64,000 bases of DNA, taken from NCBI GenBank assembly GCA_020636545.1, contig JACJXS010000012.1, positions 1-64,000 on the forward strand. Direction: 5' to 3'. The notes below the pieces were generated by a model that saw nothing but the letters and a program-made list of their open reading frames with translations, was not told the DNA's origin and searched no databases. The DNA is from Chitinophagales bacterium (lineage in GTDB: Bacteria > Bacteroidota > Bacteroidia > Chitinophagales > JADIYW01). The position numbers were made by a program, and so were the translations under genes. Shown piece by piece: positions 8,861 through 18,053 of this stretch (position 1 is the stretch's first letter; every line of letters begins with the position of its first letter).

Positions 8861-11080
8861 ATGTCTGTTATCGTAAATGAAGAATTAGCCAAAACTTTAG
8901 GATTATTACCTGAGGAATTTTTAAAAATCCAAGAGATTTTAGGACGTGTACCCAATTATACAGAATTAAGTATTTATTCTGTGATGTGGAGTGAACATTG
9001 TTCCTATAAAAATTCCATAAAATATTTAAAAAAATTACCAAGAAAAGGTAAGGCTTTGTTAGTGGAAGCAGGTGAGGAGAACGCAGGTTTAGTAGATATT
9101 GGCAATGGTTGGGCTTGTGCTTTTAAAATTGAATCTCATAATCACCCAAGTGCAGTAGAACCATTTCAAGGTGCAGCAACTGGCGTTGGTGGCATCTCTC
9201 GAGATATTTTTACTATGGGAGCTAGGCCGATTGCTTCTCTAAATTCATTGCGTTTTGGATTGATTGATAATAAACGCACACAACATTTATTAAAAGGTGT
9301 TGTAAAAGGTATAGGACATTATGGAAATTGTTTTGGTGTTCCTACTGTTGCAGGGGAAGTTTATTTTGATGATTGTTATCAAGTAAATCCATTGGTAAAT
9401 GCAATGAGTGTTGGAATTGTAAAAATTGGAGATACCATTTCTGCTACTTCTTATGGAAAAGGAAATCCTGTATATATTGTTGGTTCTGCAACTGGAAAAG
9501 ATGGTATTCATGGAGCAACATTTGCCTCAGAAGATTTAGGCGAAGATGCTGAAGATAAGATTCCTTCTGTACAAGTGGGCGACCCATTTGTAGAGAAATT
9601 ATTGTTGGAAGCAACATTAGAAGTTATCAAAACGGGTGCTGTTATTGGTATGCAAGATATGGGAGCAGCTGGTATAACTTGTTCAACTTCTGAAATGAGT
9701 GCAAAAGGCGAACATGGTATGAAAATTTGGTTGGATAAGGTTCCAACACGTCAAAAAAATATGTTGCCTTTCGAAATCTTATTGTCTGAATCGCAAGAAC
9801 GAATGTTGATTGTTGTTGAAAAAGGCAAAGAAGCATTAGTTGAAGCAGTTTTTGACAAATGGGATTTGAATTGTGCGGTTATTGGCGAAGTTACTGAAGG
9901 TAATACTTTAGAATATTATATGAATGGGGAATTGGTGGCTGAAGTGCCTGCTGATACATTAGTTTTAGGTGGTGGAGCTCCAGTGTATGATAGAGCATTT
10001 TCAAAACCTAAATATCATGAAGAACGTGATAAATATGCTATTGAGCAAATTTCAGAACCTAGCTTAAATGAATTAAAAGAAATATCCAAAGCGGTGGTTG
10101 CTTACCCAAATATAGCTTCAAAAAGATATATTTATAAGCAATACGATTCGATGGTGGGTGTAAATAATATTGGAATTAATGAACCGAGTGATGCCAATAT
10201 TATTCGTTTAAAAGAAAGTAACAAAGGCTTGGTCGTTACTGTGGATTGTAATAGTCGTTATGTACATGCCGATGCAGAAGTTGGCGGTGCTATTGCTGTT
10301 GCTGAAGCAGCAAGAAATATTACTTGTAGCGGAGGAAAACCTGTTGCAATTACCAATTGTTTGAATTTTGGTAATCCTTACGACCCAGAGGTTTATTGGA
10401 ATTTCGTACATGCTTTAAAAGGTATGTCAGCAAGTTGTATCAAGTTTGATACACCAGTAACTGGAGGAAATGTATCTTTCTATAATCAATCACCGAATAG
10501 AGCTGTCAATCCAACACCAACTATTGGAATGTTAGGTGTGATAGAAGATGTAAAAGATAAGATGACGTTAGATTTTAAAAATGAAAATGATTTAATTTAT
10601 CAGATTGGAGCTTCTAAAAATGATATTTCATCTTCTGAATATTTATTCAATTACCATAAAGTAGAATTGTCGCCAGCTCCTTATTTTAATTTAGATGAAG
10701 AATTTGCAATGCAAAATGCTATTGCTGATTTAATTGAAAATAAATTAGTTCAATCTGTTCATGATATTAGTGAAGGTGGTTTGTTTATTGCAATTATGGA
10801 AAGTGCAATGCCAAGGAATTATGGGTTTGAAATAAATACAAGTCCTTCAATTCGCAAAGATGCATTTTTATTTGGCGAAGCTCAAGGACGTGCAATTGCA
10901 TCAGTAACAGCTGAACAAAAAGCAGCATTTGAACTATTACTTACTCAAAAACAAATTCCTTTTGAATTGGTAGGACAAGTGAAAAATAAAGCAGTTGTGG
11001 TTGATGGTTTAGATTTTGGAAATATAGAAGAATATAAAGATTTATACGACACTTCTATCGAAAAATATATGGAAGCTTAA
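8861..11080 (+). CDS. purL: Phosphoribosylformylglycinamidine synthase subunit PurL (small type)
   Basis: De novo purine biosynthesis, fourth step: ATP- and glutamine-dependent conversion of FGAR to FGAM. At 739 residues this is the small PurL, which works with separate PurQ and PurS proteins that are not in this window. Typical segments are SVMWSEHCSYKNS near residue 42, ESHNHPSAVEPFQGAATGVGG near 95 (ATP/Mg site) and GGNVSFYNQS near 545, with the duplicated AIRS-like halves. It stands alone behind a TAnnTTTG promoter. Its TAA overlaps the stop codon of the convergent glycosyltransferase by two bases. Confidence 0.96.
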   Translation: MSVIVNEELAKTLGLLPEEFLKIQEILGRVPNYTELSIYSVMWSEHCSYKNSIKYLKKLPRKGKALLVEAGEENAGLVDIGNGWACAFKIESHNHPSAVEPFQGAATGVGGISRDIFTMGARPIASLNSLRFGLIDNKRTQHLLKGVVKGIGHYGNCFGVPTVAGEVYFDDCYQVNPLVNAMSVGIVKIGDTISATSYGKGNPVYIVGSATGKDGIHGATFASEDLGEDAEDKIPSVQVGDPFVEKLLLEATLEVIKTGAVIGMQDMGAAGITCSTSEMSAKGEHGMKIWLDKVPTRQKNMLPFEILLSESQERMLIVVEKGKEALVEAVFDKWDLNCAVIGEVTEGNTLEYYMNGELVAEVPADTLVLGGGAPVYDRAFSKPKYHEERDKYAIEQISEPSLNELKEISKAVVAYPNIASKRYIYKQYDSMVGVNNIGINEPSDANIIRLKESNKGLVVTVDCNSRYVHADAEVGGAIAVAEAARNITCSGGKPVAITNCLNFGNPYDPEVYWNFVHALKGMSASCIKFDTPVTGGNVSFYNQSPNRAVNPTPTIGMLGVIEDVKDKMTLDFKNENDLIYQIGASKNDISSSEYLFNYHKVELSPAPYFNLDEEFAMQNAIADLIENKLVQSVHDISEGGLFIAIMESAMPRNYGFEINTSPSIRKDAFLFGEAQGRAIASVTAEQKAAFELLLTQKQIPFELVGQVKNKAVVVDGLDFGNIEEYKDLYDTSIEKYMEA

Positions 11081-12225
11081 TTTTTATTAGCCGCTTTTGA
11101 TAACAAATCTATGTATTGTTTTGCAATTCCTTGCCAAGAAAATTGTGCTTGTAATTGCTCCATATAATCTGTTGGATATGTATAGTTTTTTGTAAATTTT
11201 TGATGATAGAAATCTGCAATTTTGGTTGCAATTATTGATGCCCTTTGTTCTTTAACGATATTGCCATTGATGTTTTCAAGAATTAATTTATCGTTGCCAC
11301 TAACATTTGTTACCACCACATATACACCGAAAGTGAGTGCTTCTAAAATAGCCAAAGCCATTCCTTCACTTTTTGAGGAAGATACTAATAAATCAGTATT
11401 TTTTAGAGCATTTATAACATCATTGTGATTTACTTTTCCTTTAAAATAAATCTGTTCAATTTTATTTTTTTGAACGTATAATTCCATATCTTTTCTTAAT
11501 TCGCCATCGCCATAAATTTCTACACGAAAAGGTATATTCAAATCTCTTAATTGTCGGATACTTTCTAAAAATAATAGAGGATTTTTTTGTTCCACTAATC
11601 TGCCAATGAAAATAATATTTAAAATATGTCCACTAAATTGTTTATTAAAATCATGAATCTTTAAACCATTATTGAGTATGATATTTTTAGATTTATTGCT
11701 AGGTACTAAATTGTCAGCCATTGTTTTTAATTCATCAGAAAGAATAATATTGTAAGCTGATTGTGTACAAATTTTCTTTATCCAAAAGTAGGAGAGTGTG
11801 TGCCATAAAAACATTTGCTTTGGAAATGCCCAAGGAATATCATGCCCATGCGATAAAATAATATAAGGTAAATTGAATTTTTGTTTTAAAAACAAAGCAA
11901 CATCACCGCCAGGAAGTGTAAAATTAGCGAAACATACATCAAATTTTCCTCGAATATCATTCTGATTAAAATACTGTTTACTTTTCTTAATCCAATCATA
12001 CATTTCTAATGGATTCGACTGAAAAGTACTTTTTCGCTTAGATTTTAAACGGATAATTTCAAAGTTATTATGCTTGTAATTTTCAGTTTCTCCTTCAAAC
12101 CAAGTTGTTAGAATAGTAATTTGATGTCCTAGTTTTATAAACTCTTCAGCCAAATGCTTTGTTACAATGCCTGCACCACCACCAATTGGTGGATATTCAT
12201 AGTTTAAAATGAGTATTCTAAGCAT
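11077..12225 (-). CDS. Glycosyltransferase family 4
   Basis: A 382-residue GT-B glycosyltransferase using a nucleotide-sugar donor at the cytoplasmic face. N-terminal YEYPPIGGGAGIVTKHLAEE is the glycine-rich acceptor-domain start of GT4 enzymes, and IIFIGRLVEQKNPLLFLES (about 207-225) opens the donor domain. The E-x7-E region is SSSKSEGMALAILEAL near residue 285. The sugar and acceptor cannot be read from sequence. It is a single gene, convergent with purL with overlapping stops and divergent from a lipoprotein gene. Confidence 0.9.
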   Translation of the reverse strand: MLRILILNYEYPPIGGGAGIVTKHLAEEFIKLGHQITILTTWFEGETENYKHNNFEIIRLKSKRKSTFQSNPLEMYDWIKKSKQYFNQNDIRGKFDVCFANFTLPGGDVALFLKQKFNLPYIILSHGHDIPWAFPKQMFLWHTLSYFWIKKICTQSAYNIILSDELKTMADNLVPSNKSKNIILNNGLKIHDFNKQFSGHILNIIFIGRLVEQKNPLLFLESIRQLRDLNIPFRVEIYGDGELRKDMELYVQKNKIEQIYFKGKVNHNDVINALKNTDLLVSSSKSEGMALAILEALTFGVYVVVTNVSGNDKLILENINGNIVKEQRASIIATKIADFYHQKFTKNYTYPTDYMEQLQAQFSWQGIAKQYIDLLSKAANKN

Positions 12226-12337
12226 TTTAAGTTTTGCTAAAAATAATAAATTTAAGTGGATAAACTATTTCCAAAATAGGATTAAAATTTATATAATTAT
12301 ATTTCAATTTATTTTATCTTTATCAGTATAGAATTAT

Positions 12338-12913
12338 ATGAAAATTAATTTACGACTTCTTTTGTGGATAGTGTTTTTTTCTTTTTTCTCTTGTAAAAAG
12401 GCTGAACAAAAATTAATTGATGATGGTTTTATTACTTATACAATTCCCCAAGGCGGACACTATTCAGATAATAGTAAATTGGTAATGCTTTCAGCTATTT
12501 CAGAACTGAAATTTACTGTCGTATTTGATGGTTCAGCAAAATATATATCTGCACTTCCAGAAAATCAATTAGATATTAATAAGTTATATGGATTTTCGGA
12601 TAATAATACACAACATCACGAAAATAGTGCTCGTATTGGATGGCGTTGGAATGAGGATGAATTACAATTATTTGCTTACATTTATAATAATTCAGTTCGT
12701 AGTTTCCAATATATTAAATCTGTTTCTCTGAATGATGAAATAAATTGTTCTATTAAAATAGAAGCTAATAAATATGTTTTTACAGTAGATGGCACTACTA
12801 TCGAAATGCCTAGATTTTCAACATCGCCCAATGGTTATAAATTATATCCTTATTTCGGAGGAGATGAAGTTGCTCCACATAAAATATTAATACGAATCAA
12901 AGAAATAAAATAG
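12338..12913 (+). CDS. Lipoprotein of unknown function
   Basis: A 191-residue protein with a lipoprotein signal: a hydrophobic stretch (about 6-18) ending in FFSC with the lipidated Cys at 19, followed by KK. The mature part is mostly beta-strand-like, with aromatic clusters such as RIGWRWNEDELQLFAYIYN and a C-terminal FGGDEVAPHKILIRIKEIK. Its composition suggests a beta-sandwich domain of the kind seen in carbohydrate-binding or concanavalin-like folds, but this is inference. No neighbour suggests a role. It converges on DUF2461 with a one-base gap. Confidence 0.7.
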   Translation: MKINLRLLLWIVFFSFFSCKKAEQKLIDDGFITYTIPQGGHYSDNSKLVMLSAISELKFTVVFDGSAKYISALPENQLDINKLYGFSDNNTQHHENSARIGWRWNEDELQLFAYIYNNSVRSFQYIKSVSLNDEINCSIKIEANKYVFTVDGTTIEMPRFSTSPNGYKLYPYFGGDEVAPHKILIRIKEIK

Positions 12914-12914
12914 T

Positions 12915-13574
12915 TTAGTCCAATGCTTGGTTTAAAAAGCGAATAAAAGGAATGGATTGTTTGGATAATTCCACTAAATATTGATTAAAATTTGGACTAC
13001 AAATCATTTTATCTTCGATTCTGGTTCCAATAATGAAGTTTTTCAATTTTAAATATTCAATAGCTTCGTTGTTTTCATCATAACCTTTTGGAGCTTTTTT
13101 TAGTTTATTTTCGATATTTAAAGTGCCGAATGTTTTTTGAAATTTTTGGTTTTCTACAATGGTTTTAAATTCCTTGAAATTATAATCTATTTCTTGTCTT
13201 ATTTTTGCCAATTCTAATGGTTCAGTTTCATATATTCCAGCTCCAAAAAAGCAATTATTCGGTTCAAGATGTAGGTAATAGCCACCATAATTACTTTTCT
13301 TGCCACCTTTTGAAATATATGCTCCAAAATTTGTTTTATAAGGTTGTTTGTTTTTAGAAAAACGAATATCTCTATTGATTCGGAATATACAATTCTTTGC
13401 TTCTATATTTTCAATTTCAGTATCAAAATGACTTAATTCATTAATCCATTGTTGAATAAATTCTATAAATTCAGTTCTGTAATTTTGGTATATTTTTCGA
13501 TTAATATCAAACCATTCTTTATTGTTATTCTTTGATAACTGTTCCAAAAAAAGTAAGCTATCTTTGCTAATCAT
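12915..13574 (-). CDS. DUF2461 family protein (TIGR02453)
   Basis: A 219-residue protein matching the DUF2461 family by its typical features: N-terminal LFLEQLSKNNNKEWFDINR, a central RINRDIRFSKNKQPYKTNFG (about 67-86) and a GGYYLHLEPN segment. The family is widespread and of unknown biochemical function. Its ATG overlaps the last eight bases of the upstream rrf2-type gene, so the two are translated from one transcript. Confidence 0.88.
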   Translation of the reverse strand: MISKDSLLFLEQLSKNNNKEWFDINRKIYQNYRTEFIEFIQQWINELSHFDTEIENIEAKNCIFRINRDIRFSKNKQPYKTNFGAYISKGGKKSNYGGYYLHLEPNNCFFGAGIYETEPLELAKIRQEIDYNFKEFKTIVENQKFQKTFGTLNIENKLKKAPKGYDENNEAIEYLKLKNFIIGTRIEDKMICSPNFNQYLVELSKQSIPFIRFLNQALD

Positions 13575-14004
13575 GTGTTTTTAATGCAGTTTCTGTTTCA
13601 ACAATTTGTGCTAATGTACTTTGTTTTAGCAACTCTACAGTTTCATTTCTTATGGATAAAAAAGTATGGCGAATTCCACAAGTTACTTCATCTTCACACT
13701 CATCACATTTTTCATAATATTTGTGTGTAACACAAGGTAACATTCCAATTGCACCATCAAATAAACGAATGACTTCTGCTAAGTTAATATCAGCAGGTTC
13801 TTTTAAAAGATAGTAACCGCCGCCTTTTCCTTTCTTAGAATTAACTAAGCCAGCATTTTTCATATCTAATAAAATGGCTTCTAAAAACTTTTTAGGAATG
13901 TGCTGTTTCTCTGAAATATCACTAATTAAGACAGGTTGTTTTGGTGGTTCTTTGGCTAAGTGTACTAGGGCATTTATGGCATATTTTGTCTTCTTTGACA
14001 ACAT
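13567..14004 (-). CDS. Rrf2-family transcriptional regulator with cluster-type cysteines
   Basis: A 145-residue winged-helix repressor of the Rrf2 family (IscR/NsrR/CymR type). The DNA-binding part is residues 1-70, with the recognition region HIPKKFLEAILLDMKNAGLV followed by the wing KKGKGGGYYL. Four cysteines, C91, C100, C103 and C109, lie in the segment where IscR/NsrR bind an Fe-S cluster, so redox, iron or NO sensing is likely. No isc/suf genes adjoin it. It is divergent from the acyl-CoA dehydrogenase gene across 125 bp, a plausible operator region, and overlaps DUF2461. Confidence 0.9.
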   Translation of the reverse strand: MLSKKTKYAINALVHLAKEPPKQPVLISDISEKQHIPKKFLEAILLDMKNAGLVNSKKGKGGGYYLLKEPADINLAEVIRLFDGAIGMLPCVTHKYYEKCDECEDEVTCGIRHTFLSIRNETVELLKQSTLAQIVETETALKTHD

Positions 14005-14072
14005 CGATAAAAGTTTTAGCTAAAATAATAAAATATCTTATAAAATCCTAAATATAATTTAGAGCTTATCTG

Positions 14073-14104
14073 TTTGTTTTTGTTTGAAAATCTAGTTACC
14101 TTAG
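14073..14104 (+). promoter_or_regulatory. Promoter upstream of the AidB-like gene
   Basis: TTTG at 14073-14076 and TACCTTAG at 14097-14104 are separated by 20 bases, close to TTTG-N19-TAnnTTTG with one mismatch in the -7 box. The ATG follows 25 bp later. The site lies in the divergent spacer shared with the rrf2-type gene, so it could be a target of that regulator. Confidence 0.5.
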
Positions 14105-14129
14105 AATTACATTTTACAAATATTATAGC

Positions 14130-15815
14130 ATGAGAGAGCAACATACACCATACTCCAATTTTTATCAAGCAATACCAAAATTGGAAAATGAATATACAAA
14201 CGATGAATTTTTACAAGATTATTTAGCAACTAATCTTCCGAAAGATATACTAAAATCTATACAACCAGATTTGGAACAATTTGGACAGCGTGTTGCTACA
14301 GAATTAGTGGAGTATGCAAATGCTTGTGAAAATAATCCGCCTAAACTAATATCCTTTAATGCGTATGGCGATAGAGTAGATGAAATTAAAGTAGCACCTG
14401 AATGGCAAAAATTAGAAGATATTGCAGCCGAAGAAGGTTTAGTCGCAATTGGTTATGAACGAAAATTTGGTATTTATTCAAGATTGTATCAATTTGTAAA
14501 ACTCTATTTATATACACCATCATCAGCAATTTATACTTGTCCACTTGCCATGACAGATGGTGCTGCAAGATTGATTGAATTTTATGGTGATGATTTTCTA
14601 AAAGATAAACCATTTAAAGGAATTATTTCTAGAAATCCAAAAGATTTTTTAACTAGTGGACAATGGATGACCGAACGAACTGGTGGCTCTGATGTTGCTC
14701 GTTCTATGACGATTGCTCATAAAGCCGATGATGGCTATGAACTTAAAGGACATAAATGGTTTACTTCTGCAATTACTGCGGATATGGCTTTTACATTAGC
14801 ATCTACCGAACAACCGCAAGATGGCAAACGTGCACCACTTTCTCTATTTTATTTGCCGATTAGAAATGAAGATGGCAGTTTAAATGGTATTGAAGTTGAA
14901 GCACTGAAAGATAAATTAGGAACAAAAGCATTGCCTACAGCTCAATTGGTTCTAACTGGTGCAAAAGCTAGAATGGTGGGCGAACAAGGCAAAGGTGTAA
15001 GAACGATTTCTACTTTATTTAATGTTACAAGAATTTACAACACAGTATCTGCAGTTTCATATATGCGTCGAGCATTCGCACTTTCTGAAGCTTATGGATA
15101 TATTCGAGAAGCTTTTGGAAAAAAAATCAACCAACATATTTTATTTAAAAAGAGTTTAATGGATTTAGAAATTGCTTATCAAAGTAATACTTTGTTGGCA
15201 TTATTCTTAACACAATTATTAGGGAAAGAAGATTGTAAAGCGGCTACTGAAAATGAAGAAGCAGTTTTGCGTGTACTTACACCAATTGCAAAATTATATA
15301 CAGCAAAAGCTTCAATTGCGGCAGCTTCAGAACATGTGGAAATGTTTGGTGGTTTGGGTTATTTGGAAGATACAAATATTCCTGTAATGCTCAGAAATGT
15401 ACAAACTTTAAGTATATGGGAGGGAACAACAAATGTGCTTTCCTTAGATATGTTGCGAGCAATGGAGAAAGAAAATGGTCTATTGGCATTTAGAACATTC
15501 GCAACAGAATTGTTAGATTCAATTAAGCACGAAGATTTGATGGAATATAAACAGATTATTTCTGAGAAATTAAATGTTTTATTGCATTTTACGAAAAGTC
15601 TTACGGATAAAAATGCATTAGAAGGTTGTGCAAGAGATATAGCATTTTATATCGGTGATTTAACTATCGGTTTGTTATGGCTGGAATTTATTCAAAAATG
15701 TCCAAAAGAAAAGTATTTGAAAGCTATTAAATATTGGACATCATTTAAGATGAATGAAAAAAGTTTAGAATTATATCAAATCTTATTAGCTGAAAATAAA
15801 GAGCAATTGGTGTAA
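14130..15815 (+). CDS. Acyl-CoA dehydrogenase family protein, AidB-like
   Basis: A 561-residue flavoprotein of the acyl-CoA dehydrogenase superfamily. The segment SGQWMTERTGGSDVARS (about 175-192) and the extended N-terminal domain are characteristic of the AidB branch rather than short beta-oxidation enzymes of about 380 residues. FAD-binding and C-terminal helical segments are recognisable (EMFGGLGYLED, LSIWEGTTNVLSLD). AidB in E. coli belongs to the alkylation response, but many AidB-like proteins may act on real acyl-CoAs, so the substrate is open. A helicase gene follows after 73 bp. Confidence 0.88.
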   Translation: MREQHTPYSNFYQAIPKLENEYTNDEFLQDYLATNLPKDILKSIQPDLEQFGQRVATELVEYANACENNPPKLISFNAYGDRVDEIKVAPEWQKLEDIAAEEGLVAIGYERKFGIYSRLYQFVKLYLYTPSSAIYTCPLAMTDGAARLIEFYGDDFLKDKPFKGIISRNPKDFLTSGQWMTERTGGSDVARSMTIAHKADDGYELKGHKWFTSAITADMAFTLASTEQPQDGKRAPLSLFYLPIRNEDGSLNGIEVEALKDKLGTKALPTAQLVLTGAKARMVGEQGKGVRTISTLFNVTRIYNTVSAVSYMRRAFALSEAYGYIREAFGKKINQHILFKKSLMDLEIAYQSNTLLALFLTQLLGKEDCKAATENEEAVLRVLTPIAKLYTAKASIAAASEHVEMFGGLGYLEDTNIPVMLRNVQTLSIWEGTTNVLSLDMLRAMEKENGLLAFRTFATELLDSIKHEDLMEYKQIISEKLNVLLHFTKSLTDKNALEGCARDIAFYIGDLTIGLLWLEFIQKCPKEKYLKAIKYWTSFKMNEKSLELYQILLAENKEQLV

Positions 15816-15888
15816 TTGTAACTATTATATAGCTGCAATATTCGAAACAAATGGATACTTTTTTATACGAAATAAGTATCTTTAGAAA

Positions 15889-18039
15889 ATGCAGCACAAT
15901 AAGTTTTTATCAGAACAAGAATTAGCCAAAGATTTTGTACAAAATACTTTTGTAAATGTATTTGTAACTGGAAAAGCTGGTACAGGAAAGACTACTTTTT
16001 TAAAATCTATTCAAGAAACCACTCAAAAGAAAATGGCTGTTGCGGCTCCAACTGGTGTGGCTGCAATAAATGCTGGAGGCGTAACTTTACATTCTTTATT
16101 TCAATTGCCAATAGGTGCTTTTTTGCCTACTAAAAAACATTTTTCTGAAATTGCTACCAATATTAATTCGCTGTTTTCTAACCTGAAAATGGGCAAGGCA
16201 AAATTGGATCTGATTAATGAATTGGAACTTTTGGTAATAGATGAAGTAAGTATGTTGCGTTGTGATACATTGGATTGTATTGATATTATTCTCAAAACGA
16301 TTAGGAAAAACCAACAAGAAGCTTTTGGTGGTGTACAAGTTTTATTTATTGGAGATATGTTTCAATTGCCACCAGTTATTAAAGATGAAGAGTGGAATTT
16401 ATTGAGTCAATTTTATAATACGCCATTTTTCTTTTCAGCTCAAGTGATGCAAGAATGTCATTATGTTCATATTGAATTTACAGAAATATTTAGACAAACA
16501 GATAATCATTTTATTCGTTTATTGAATAATGTACGAAATAATGAGATGGAAGAGGAGGATTTTATTAAACTAAATGAACGTTTTCAACCTGATGTGATAG
16601 AAGAGTTGGATAATTTTATTACTCTAACAACACATAATTGGAAAGCTGATAAAATTAATCAAAATCAGTTGGCAAAATTAGATGGCGATATTTTTACTTT
16701 TAATGGGAGTTTAGAAGGCGATTTTAATGACAAAGCACTGCCAACGGAGATGGAATTAAATTTAAAAGTTGGAGCTCAAGTAATGTTTGTTAAAAATGAT
16801 ATTAAACCAGAGAAAAAATACTACAACGGAAAATTAGCTCAAATCATAAAAATTTCGAAGGAAGATATTGTTGTATCGTTTTTTGACGATAAAGAAGAAT
16901 ATACTTTAGAAAAAGCAAAATGGGATAATGTTCGATATGAATACAATGCGGAAGATGATAAAATAAATGAAAAAATTATTGGAAGTTTTTCTCAATTTCC
17001 AATTCGATTGGCTTGGGCTGTAACTATTCATAAAAGTCAAGGTTTAACTTTTGATAGAGCTGTAATTGATGCAGGACAATCGTTTGCTGCTGGACAAGTG
17101 TATGTGGCACTAAGCCGTTGTCGAAGTTTAGAAGGTGTTTTTTTACTTACAAAAATTGCTCCAAATGCAATAAAATCCGATGAAAGAATAGTCGTTTTTA
17201 CTCAAGATTCAGTGTCAAAAATTTCTAAATTAGTAGATGAATTAGATTTTCATAAGTTTGAATTTGCAAAAGCTGAAATTTATAAATGCTTTAGTTGGGA
17301 TAAGTATTTAGAAATTATTGAAGATTATCGTCTTTTTGCGATTGAAAAAAAGTTGCCTGAAAAGGAAGTTATCTTGGAAAAAATAGCTGCTGTCAAAGTA
17401 ACCGTCTCAGAAATTAATACTATTTCAGTTAAATTTAATAAATGGTTGGAACAAAATTTTGCTTTGGATACGCAAGCCACATTAAATGCAGTGATTAAAG
17501 AAAAATTAGAAAAATCTATAGTTTACTTTGGACAAATTATTGCACAAAATATTCTTTCAGTTTTAGACACTATAATTGACGAGTTGAAGGTAAAAAAGAA
17601 TGTTAAAGGCTTTGTAAAAGCAACAGAAAGTGTACACAAAACGTTCCTTACAAAACTTCATGAAATTGAAGGGTTTAGATTTTTAGATGAAAGATTGTAT
17701 CAAGAGGAATCACACTATACTCGACAATATAATGAATCATCTAGCAATAAATTAGATACCAAAGAAGTTAGTTTGATGATGTACAAATCCGATAAAACCA
17801 TTGATGAAATTGCAAAGTTAAGGGATTTAACAACAACAACGATTGAAGGACATTTAGCACACTTCATACAACTAGGCAAATTGTCTGTTTATGATTTTAT
17901 TGAAAAATCAGATTTTGAAACTATCAAAAGTGCTACTCAAGAATTAGGCACACAACAACTTAAACCATTGAAAGATTTCTTTGAAGATAAGTTTACTTAT
18001 GGTCAATTAAAAATGGCAGTTGCTGGATTGAATAGGTAG
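15889..18039 (+). CDS. Pif1/RecD-like helicase with C-terminal RecQ-type HTH domain
   Basis: A 716-residue SF1 5'-3' helicase. Walker A is GKAGTGKTT (28-36) and Walker B VIDEVSM with D118/E119. Motif III is around FIGDMFQLPPV, and the late motif RLAWAVTIHKSQGLTFDRA precedes VYVALSRCRSLEG, as in Pif1. After residue about 450 there is a long helical part, and residues about 640-690 (SDKTIDEIAKLRDLTTTTIE) resemble the HTH_40 domain of RecQ-type helicases. The role is probably in replication or recombination. It converges on the aldolase gene with a 14-bp gap. Confidence 0.9.
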   Translation: MQHNKFLSEQELAKDFVQNTFVNVFVTGKAGTGKTTFLKSIQETTQKKMAVAAPTGVAAINAGGVTLHSLFQLPIGAFLPTKKHFSEIATNINSLFSNLKMGKAKLDLINELELLVIDEVSMLRCDTLDCIDIILKTIRKNQQEAFGGVQVLFIGDMFQLPPVIKDEEWNLLSQFYNTPFFFSAQVMQECHYVHIEFTEIFRQTDNHFIRLLNNVRNNEMEEEDFIKLNERFQPDVIEELDNFITLTTHNWKADKINQNQLAKLDGDIFTFNGSLEGDFNDKALPTEMELNLKVGAQVMFVKNDIKPEKKYYNGKLAQIIKISKEDIVVSFFDDKEEYTLEKAKWDNVRYEYNAEDDKINEKIIGSFSQFPIRLAWAVTIHKSQGLTFDRAVIDAGQSFAAGQVYVALSRCRSLEGVFLLTKIAPNAIKSDERIVVFTQDSVSKISKLVDELDFHKFEFAKAEIYKCFSWDKYLEIIEDYRLFAIEKKLPEKEVILEKIAAVKVTVSEINTISVKFNKWLEQNFALDTQATLNAVIKEKLEKSIVYFGQIIAQNILSVLDTIIDELKVKKNVKGFVKATESVHKTFLTKLHEIEGFRFLDERLYQEESHYTRQYNESSSNKLDTKEVSLMMYKSDKTIDEIAKLRDLTTTTIEGHLAHFIQLGKLSVYDFIEKSDFETIKSATQELGTQQLKPLKDFFEDKFTYGQLKMAVAGLNR

Positions 18040-18053
18040 ATGAAACGAAATGC

